From Perkinsus marinus ATCC 50983 (taxonomy: Eukaryota; Perkinsozoa; Perkinsida; Perkinsidae): a DNA stretch of 64,000 nucleotides. The first letter of the stretch is position 1. Every line of letters begins with the position of its first letter. The position numbers and the translations under genes were made by a program. Of the stretch, positions 58,006 through 64,000 are shown in pieces. Under the pieces are notes generated by a model. It worked only from the letters and a program-made list of their open reading frames with translations, was not told the origin of the DNA and did not search any database. Location: positions 64,459 through 128,458 of the forward strand of contig NW_003211319.1 of assembly GCF_000006405.1 (NCBI RefSeq), read 5' to 3'.

Positions 58006-61000
58006 ATGTCTGGAGGTAAAGACCGTGAGAAATTCAAGGTCTTCATGAAAGCTATGGCGGATGTGGCCGAACGTGCGTTCGGTATAGAATCGAGTAGCGG
58101 CACTCGTGCTAACTTGGCTTTGGAGGCTAGTTCCTTGGCTACTTCTTTGTTAAACACGGAGGCGGAGGTTACGGACGCTGATGATCCTCAGCACCGTCAA
58201 ATTCAGAAGAAAGGACGTACTGCTGCGGTGAAGTATCGGGTTGTTGAGGTTCTTCAATGTGATGAGTTGTCGGATGCTGAGGTCAGACTTAATGAAATCG
58301 TTGGCTCTAAGATGTGTAAGCGTAACTCGTATGTAAGGAAGAAGACGGTCGATGTCACTCGAGACTATCGCTGTGCCTTCAAGGAACGTAGAGGATACGC
58401 TTCGTGTAGTTATACCGCCCAGATATCCTGGTCATCTCGTGGTATCTACAAGATCCTACTCCCATACTCAGAACACGAGGAACACACGAGACTTGAGACT
58501 GCAACCGGCAATCAGCCCTTCTCACGGAGACCTATACCCCTTAGTCAAGAATGCAAGAGAATAATCGATGATCATGTCCTTGATGGTACTCCAGCTTGCC
58601 GCACTGAGAGAAAGCTGATCAAACTGAAGCTCATCAAGAAGCTTACACCGGCTGTGAAACAACAAATATTTAGAAGACGATACACAGTTAAAAAAGCTAT
58701 GCGGGGCGAAGATCGCGTACAGTCTGGCGACACTCTATTGGAAATTGAGGAGTTCTGTAAGCAGAATAGTATCATTCCATCTGACGAGGACCAACCGTAC
58801 TGTATAGGCTACTGTAATGCCTCAAGATTCGAGGCATTTTTCTCTACAAAGCGTTTAATCCAAGAAAATGGAAACACTACAATGGTAGATACTATGGTTA
58901 TCGATTATACACATAAACTGAACTGGCTGGGCCTTGTTGTGGTAGTCTGTGGATGTTTACGTCCACCTTCCCGGTTCGGACTGTTAAGTATTGGCTACGT
59001 TTTGAGCGAGGACAGCACATCGGCCGAGTCGCTCTTCATTGCAGTAAGAGACGCAGCCCGGTCATTGGGTGTTCACCATCAGCCGAGGGTTCTGCTAGCC
59101 GATGGAGCAAGCAGCATCACCCGAGGATGGAGAAGAGTGAGATAGAATTCAGCTCGGGACATTTCTCTGTATTCTTTTTCCTCAGGCTCATGGCCCAACT
59201 AGACCACGAGGACTCATCAAGATGGGCGCGACATTGGAATGGCCAAGCGAGGATCCCGCGGAGGTCTCGAGAACTATTCGCCTAGTGTGCTTTGTACACA
59301 TGTTGAGAGCTGTGGATAAGCGGGCGCGTTCGGACATCACAGCATCAGCCGTGGGAAGCGATTCCGAGGCAACGGATCTTCGCTCGCAGCTGCGAGCTGA
59401 TCTGCGAATCCTCCAGCAAGCACCTACACATAACATGTTTGCCGTGGCATCCCAGATGATGGTATCATACTGGCGTACGCGATTCCCATCGCTTATGAGC
59501 TACTTCGTCAAGCAGTGGCTCGTAAAGCGAGGGTGTTGGAGCCAAGCCGTCTATGGCTTGCGAAAGGATTTAGCTAAACATAATAATTCTCTGGAAGGAG
59601 TAAATTCCGGCCTCAAACGTGGTATGTAGTACAGCGGTTGCTTCTCTGTATACATGGGAGCAATCCACCTTATGTCTCCATTTTTCAGGTAAAATAATTG
59701 CGGGAACCCGACCGTCACAGTTGATCCACGATATCATCGATACATGCCGTGATTTTTCATATTCTACTGATGATGACACCGCTTACGATGGCGCTCCGTC
59801 TCGAGCACAATTGCTCGCTGCGTCAAGATGGATAAACTCTAAAAGCTCTAAACATATCTTCACTGATCGTGATGGGGAAAACTATTATATCCCGAGTGAT
59901 TTCCTTATCGAGCTCGTAGGAGGAGGAGATCGATTAGATCAGCTCGTCAGTGCTTTCCACGAAAAGTGGATAAGATGCTCCCAGGATAGTGCAGTATGGG
60001 GAAACTGGGAGTCCTACAAAAGAGCAATGAAACAAATCCGGGTCGTTTCACGTACAGAGAACGGTTATCCCTGTACGTGTTTCGACTCAAGATTCGGCAA
60101 TTGTCGACATAGTGTCGGAATTCGCTTACTCGAGAACACCTTAGAAGAAAGCTTGGAGAAAGTCCAGCAATTAGGATCTGCTCCCGCTGGTCGACCCAAG
60201 TGAATGACCTTCTCTTTGTGGAGCGTATCTACCGCTTTTCTGCTCTCAGATTCACAACCAGCACAGCACTCGAAGTGGATAAAGACTACAATCGACGCCG
60301 TCGCGCCCTCGTGGATATGGTTCGCGCTACGGCTGGCCCCCGTAAACGACAACTTCCAGCAGGAGCACGAGTAATCGCCCCCTTTTATGATGACATGTCG
60401 GAGAGCTTACTACCTGAGGATTCTCTAGCTGTCGAGCCGGATTCCAGTGGAGATGAAGCCAGTAAGTTTTCGTTCATCATGGACGGCTCATGCACAAAAT
60501 GAGGATACATACATTTTTACCACAAATTCAGGTTTCGATAGAGTACATGATCGTACGGTGCTGGACGATTCAGCTAGTAGCTGGTGCAGTGAATCGGATG
60601 ATGATTCTGATTCGTCCGATTCGGAAGCAGTTTCAGACGGGGAACCTTGTGCGCATAATGATGCCATCCTTCAACAGAGCTTCGAAGGTAAGACCATGTG
60701 CAGAGGGGACCCGGGCGATCACTTTATTCAGGAGTGGATGGCGATCATGGCACGGAGCATAATGGTAGATTTCCTTCTTTATCATCCCTAATGTTGCCTA
60801 TATAGGCTTGGATTCATCCGCTGGATTCTTCATTCACGATGCCGGATCTCAAGAGAGGTCTGCTATAATGGGGGACACGGAAATCACAGGCACACCTCGA
60901 GCTGAATGTGGAATGATGCAGTCACTTGATGTATCGCCAATCGAGCCTGTGACAAACCATTCACCTTGGTCCGGTTCGCAGAGCCTATTAGAGGTAGCAG

Positions 61001-61020
61001 AGAATCTTCCATGTCGTTGA
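58006..61020 (+). mobile_element. MULE-type transposase gene, six exons, intact frame
   Basis: Mutator-like transposases cut and paste DNA by a DDE mechanism. Exons about 58006-59137, 59187-59610, 59689-60201, 60251-60459, 60533-60689 and 60806-61020, all GT-AG. N-terminus: a zinc-binding region (DYRCAFKERRGYASC ... SEHEEH). Catalytic region: DYTHKLNWLGLVVVV (first D), VLLADGASS (second D), then CFVHML and NNSLEGVNSG (E). C-terminal SWIM finger: CTCFDSRFGNCRH (CxCx7CxH). The last exons are acidic and Ser-rich. The frame is open throughout and not strongly different in composition from neighbours, so it could be recent or domesticated. TTTCGCGCGC occurs in inverted orientation near 57742 and 61104, a weak candidate for terminal repeats. 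Confidence 0.85.
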
Positions 61021-61150
61021 CAACGACTCAATGTATTAAGGCAGATCTATCAGGCGTTACGGAGTTCCCCGTTTACCGCGCCTCTGTCGTATAAGATGGA
61101 GAAGCGCGCGAAACTTCGACGGTGAAAGATTCAGGCCGCCAATTACGTAC

Positions 61151-61427
61151 GTGTTCTGCCATGAATCCAAAACTAGGCTCTGGACTATGGATACATTGAC
61201 TCCGAGACGGTTATGGAAACTGCCGCAATCGCGGCAAAGGAAGACGCCCAAGTTGACGCTTGCCCAGCGGGGGCTGTCCCGGCCGCAATCTACTCTCACA
61301 AAAACATCAAGCCCGACACACACAATGCTCTTCTACCAGCGCAATGTCGATTTCCTGGCCTTGCCAGTAACTCATCGAGCTCCGGAAGACAACTGGCGCG
61401 ATGGGGTTCCGCACTACTCGATGACAT
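61151..61427 (-). CDS. ArfGAP zinc-finger protein, first two exons only (partial)
   Basis: ArfGAPs stimulate GTP hydrolysis by Arf GTPases on coated vesicles. Exon 1 (61427-61337) starts MSSSSAEPHRASCLPELDEL and ends RHCA. A 47-nt intron leads to exon 2 (61289-61151): DCGRDSPRWASVNLGVFLC, RDCGSFHNRLGVNVS and VQSLVLDSW. The join makes CADCG, so the zinc finger is C-x2-C-x16-C-x2-C, with W and an arginine after it as required for catalysis. After a good donor (AC|GTACGT at 61150) no further exon is found: the next sequence is the end of the MULE gene on the other strand. The remainder may lie beyond the MULE in a large intron, or be lost. Confidence 0.85.
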
Positions 61428-61783
61428 TTTAGGAGAAAAGCCTAGCTCAACCTACTGGAAGCGAGCTCTATGGGATAGCATAACTTGATCATAACTGGAA
61501 AATCTTCATTCTTCACTCTGCCGCGAGGAGTGACAGGCCCCATGCCCATTGACTCGCGTCGTATTATGCGTATGAGAAGCGATTATGAGATTTCGGAATC
61601 TGTAAACTGAATGGCCTTAGGTAGGGAGCCTTTCCATGTCTCAGAGTTAAACTCGAATCGAAATTACTCTGGGATCAACTTTCATGGAGTTATTCACTTG
61701 AACCCAAGTGACTGTGGTCGTCGATATGTGGTATGGGAAGTGTTTCTCTTTAGTGTCGTAAAGGCTCTTCCACTATAATACAA

Positions 61784-64000
61784 TGTATGGTAACAACAAC
61801 GCATATGCTCATCCACAACAACAACAACAAGAAAGGCTTCCCATCGGATCTTGTTCGCATCGCAACATGTCCCCCCCAACCAGGCACCCCCATGTCCCAG
61901 CCTGGTACCCCTGTACCATACTACCAAACTTTATATCATCATCCGGGCACACCACAGATGACCCCACAGGTAGTTTAGAGGAATAGGGGGGAGTAAGTGA
62001 AGTTTAATTTCAGTCACCCGCCAGCTCGGTGCGTTCAGTAGGAAGCTTCGCTCCTATAGGCTATGTAAGTTTGCCGAGGAGTGGTATGTAAAAACTGTTT
62101 GTGGTCCCTTCTCAGCCACAGGCTTATGCGGCGCCGATACAGTCACCAGTCTACACTGGAGTGGGAGCGCCTTATGCATCACCTCTTTCACAATCTGTAG
62201 GGTATACAACACGACGACTCGATTATATACATACTGTCATCACTCTTGCTTTCTTATTGTGAACCTGTTATGAAATATATTATGTTCTACGTGTTATTAT
62301 GGATGTGTTCAGGTCCCTCAGCAACAAGGATCTATGGGGGAGTATGCTCCTCCAGTTTACCAGCTACCATATGGCGCGATACCCCCGCAACAACAGCAGG
62401 CATATGTAATACAGGGGGCTGTATTATGATGGCTTACAAGGCTTCAAACGAGTCTAACTGGAGGCTAACAGGGGAGGGCCTATGGGATGTTTATCGTCTA
62501 TGGACTCATATTGGAGTGCTACTCGTTATATAGTAGTATCATATTCTTGTTGTTGTCATTATAGCGTTACCCGTCCCCATCACCCGTAGCAGCCGCGGCA
62601 GCCTACTATGGTGGTGCCTATCATCCTGGTATGATACGTAGTGGAGGAGGAGGATCACCAACCAACAGTATACGCTCATTATCATCTGATGGAAGGGGAA
62701 TGCCGCAGTCACCGATGAATATGGGTGATAATGGGGTTAGTTATTTTACCGCGCTTTTTTCAGCTGAGCTTTTTCAGCAGACTTACTACTGCAGGAGTTA
62801 ACATACCAATTCGGGTAGAAATGTATAGCCACCAAAAGGAACTTTTTAAAATTTCCTCAATTTTTATATTGTTACCATGCAGATGCAATCACCGATGAAA
62901 ATGGGTGATTTTAGCACGTAGACTTTGATAAAGAGGAGTTATACCCGCCTCACGTGAAGTGGCGTAAAACTCTGTGAAAAGGTGATATGCAATAGTCGTG
63001 AAATATATTTTTCACTAGTGTTTTTCATATCACTAGGGTGGTGGAACTCCATTATTTTGTAACACATGTTTGCTTTTTCCTGCTATTCCTAGCGCTTTTT
63101 TTCATATTGTTCAGGACCTTTTTACGGGAAAATTCTTCTTGAAAATACTAAGATGGACTGAATTTTCCGCGAGAAACACTTGAGAATTTTGGATTTTAGA
63201 AATTCGATATGGGAAACTTTTTTTAAAACTCCGAAACTGGTTTTCACCGGAAAGTTTTTAAAGTGGGACCGTTCCCTATTCTCACTATTGGTCCAACACA
63301 TGCATCAGTTTTATATCATAAAATGGCATGGTATGAAGCTAAAAATCTAATAGTACAGTATTATCGCGTGATGGATAGCGCACGGGAGAAGGTTGTTTCT
63401 ATCGAGTTGTATTGGAGTTTAGCGGGTTTAACGTGAAGTGGTGTAAAACTCCATGTATATAGGTTTTCATTCCCGATAACACGATTGTTTTCTGCAGGGT
63501 GAAATGTGTTTTTCATATCACGGCATGTGAATGCGTAGAATTTTGGTGGGAAGGGACTTCGTCGTGTGTCAGGAGCACCAATGGTCCTTCAAAGAGATCC
63601 GTCTGGGAATATGATATTACCACCGGTCGGGTATTTCGTAAGGGACGCGGAAAACGTGATAAGAATGGTGGAAGTTATGGTATGGGAAAATTAATTTCAG
63701 GTTGATCCTGATAATCTATGTTACGCTGACATCCGTCACAACAAGCCGGAGCCATCTGGCACTGGGGACAGCCTAGGATCGGCAGCGTCTACGTATAGGA
63801 GTCCACCTGAAAGACGATTCCAATCTGGCTATGCTAATGCAGAGCACCAGCAACGTGGAGAAGGACCGAGCCGTCATCATCACCATCGTAAACATGTTCA
63901 CCAAACGACGATTCAACAAGAGCAGCAGGGGCACGAAGAGAGCGGAAACACTTTAAGGTGAGCTGGGGTATCTTTCATAGTGCGTAACATGTTTGGTCAG
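61784..64000 (+). CDS. Pro/Gln-rich protein, unknown; 3' end outside the window
   Basis: Exons read MYGNNNAYAHPQQQQQERLP (start about 61783), QPGTPMSQPGTPVPYYQ then HHPGTPQMTPQ (to about 61970), SPASSVRSVGSFAPIGY (62013-62064), PQAYAAPIQSPVYTGVGAPY (62117-62197), QQQGSMGEYAPPVYQLPYGA (62313-62405), RYPSPSPVAAAAAYYGGAYH (62569-62737) and, near the end, VDPDNLCYADIRHNKPEPSG to HHHHRKHVHQTTIQQEQQGH (63703-63958). The first exon changes frame in a C7 run at about 61869. Composition resembles an RNA-binding or ataxin-2-like disordered protein, but no folded domain is in the window. Introns contain family A and B repeats. Confidence 0.6.
62757..62880 (-). repeat. Family B repeat copy flanked by a near-duplication
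   Basis: Starts about 20 bp after the donor of a Pro/Gln-gene intron. The same coding block (TCACCGATGAATATGGGTGA) recurs just after the repeat as TCACCGATGAAAATGGGTGA. Confidence 0.7.
62934..63052 (+). repeat. Family A repeat copy
   Basis: GGAGTTATACCCGCC to GGGTGGTGGAACTCCA. In the same intron region as the preceding family-B copy. Confidence 0.75.
63413..63521 (+). repeat. Family A repeat, subtype II, rearranged
   Basis: TGGAGTTTAGCGGGTTTAACG start, CCCGATAACACGATTG interior, right end replaced. In an intron of the Pro/Gln-rich gene. Confidence 0.55.

Overview
This is a eukaryotic nuclear contig. Genes are short and split into many small exons with GT-AG introns. Protein matches (Rpt6, Rab18, SIZ/PIAS, riboflavin kinase, EMC4, RBM25, FARSB, SCYL2) are ordinary eukaryotic housekeeping genes. 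Introns fall into two size classes, about 43-56 nt and about 120 nt to 1.4 kb. The intron-dense genes, mid GC, small secreted proteins without obvious relatives and abundant intronic MITE-like repeats best fit a protist alveolate, most likely a Perkinsus-type perkinsozoan. The organism call is inference (about 50%) and could not be tested here.

Layout: 0.9-2.7 kb, a RING-finger gene and small membrane ORFs (minus). 3.1-5.8 kb, complete 15-exon 26S proteasome ATPase Rpt6 (minus). 6.6-7.7 kb, Rab18-like GTPase (minus). 8.4-12.2 kb, SIZ/PIAS SUMO ligase with PHD, PINIT and SP-RING domains (minus). 12.2-14.7 kb, no recognised gene. 14.7-15.5 kb, a secreted-protein gene with a frameshift (minus). 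16.9-18.6 kb, riboflavin kinase (plus). 19-22 kb, gene-poor with microsatellites. 22.8-25.7 kb, biotin-protein-ligase-type N-terminal domain protein (plus). 26.5 kb, a small basic protein. 27.4-28.0 kb, peroxiredoxin-5 type (plus). 28.4-29.3 kb, EMC4 (minus). 29.3-32.5 kb, sparse. 32.5-36.4 kb, two serine-rich or coiled-coil genes (minus). 37.1-40.5 kb, RBM25-like splicing factor (minus). 40.6-43.0 kb, phenylalanyl-tRNA synthetase beta, with an assembly gap (minus). 44.0-44.7 kb, a four-EF-hand protein (plus). 45.8-49.5 kb, one or two membrane proteins (minus). 49.8-56.8 kb, SCYL2-like pseudokinase (minus). 58.0-61.0 kb, an intron-containing MULE-type transposase (plus). 61.2-61.4 kb, the first two exons of an ArfGAP (minus). 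61.8 kb to the end, a Pro/Gln-rich gene running off the window (plus).

The genes do not form a pathway; they are unrelated housekeeping genes. What unites the window is intron content. Two short repeat families occur mostly inside introns: family A, about 120 bp with TGGAGTTTCACCC-type terminal inverted repeats, and family B, about 130-190 bp, bounded by TGTTGG and CCAACA. Two minisatellites (44 bp and 53 bp units) and two trinucleotide-type arrays also sit inside introns. Most unexpectedly, at least six introns in four genes are built on tRNA-like sequence. Several are only 44-50 nt long and centre on a TTCGATCC-type B-box/T-arm; one 70-nt intron carries both A-box-like and B-box sequence antisense to its gene; one 126-nt intron contains an almost complete tRNA-like fold. 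This is the strongest candidate for an undescribed phenomenon in the window.
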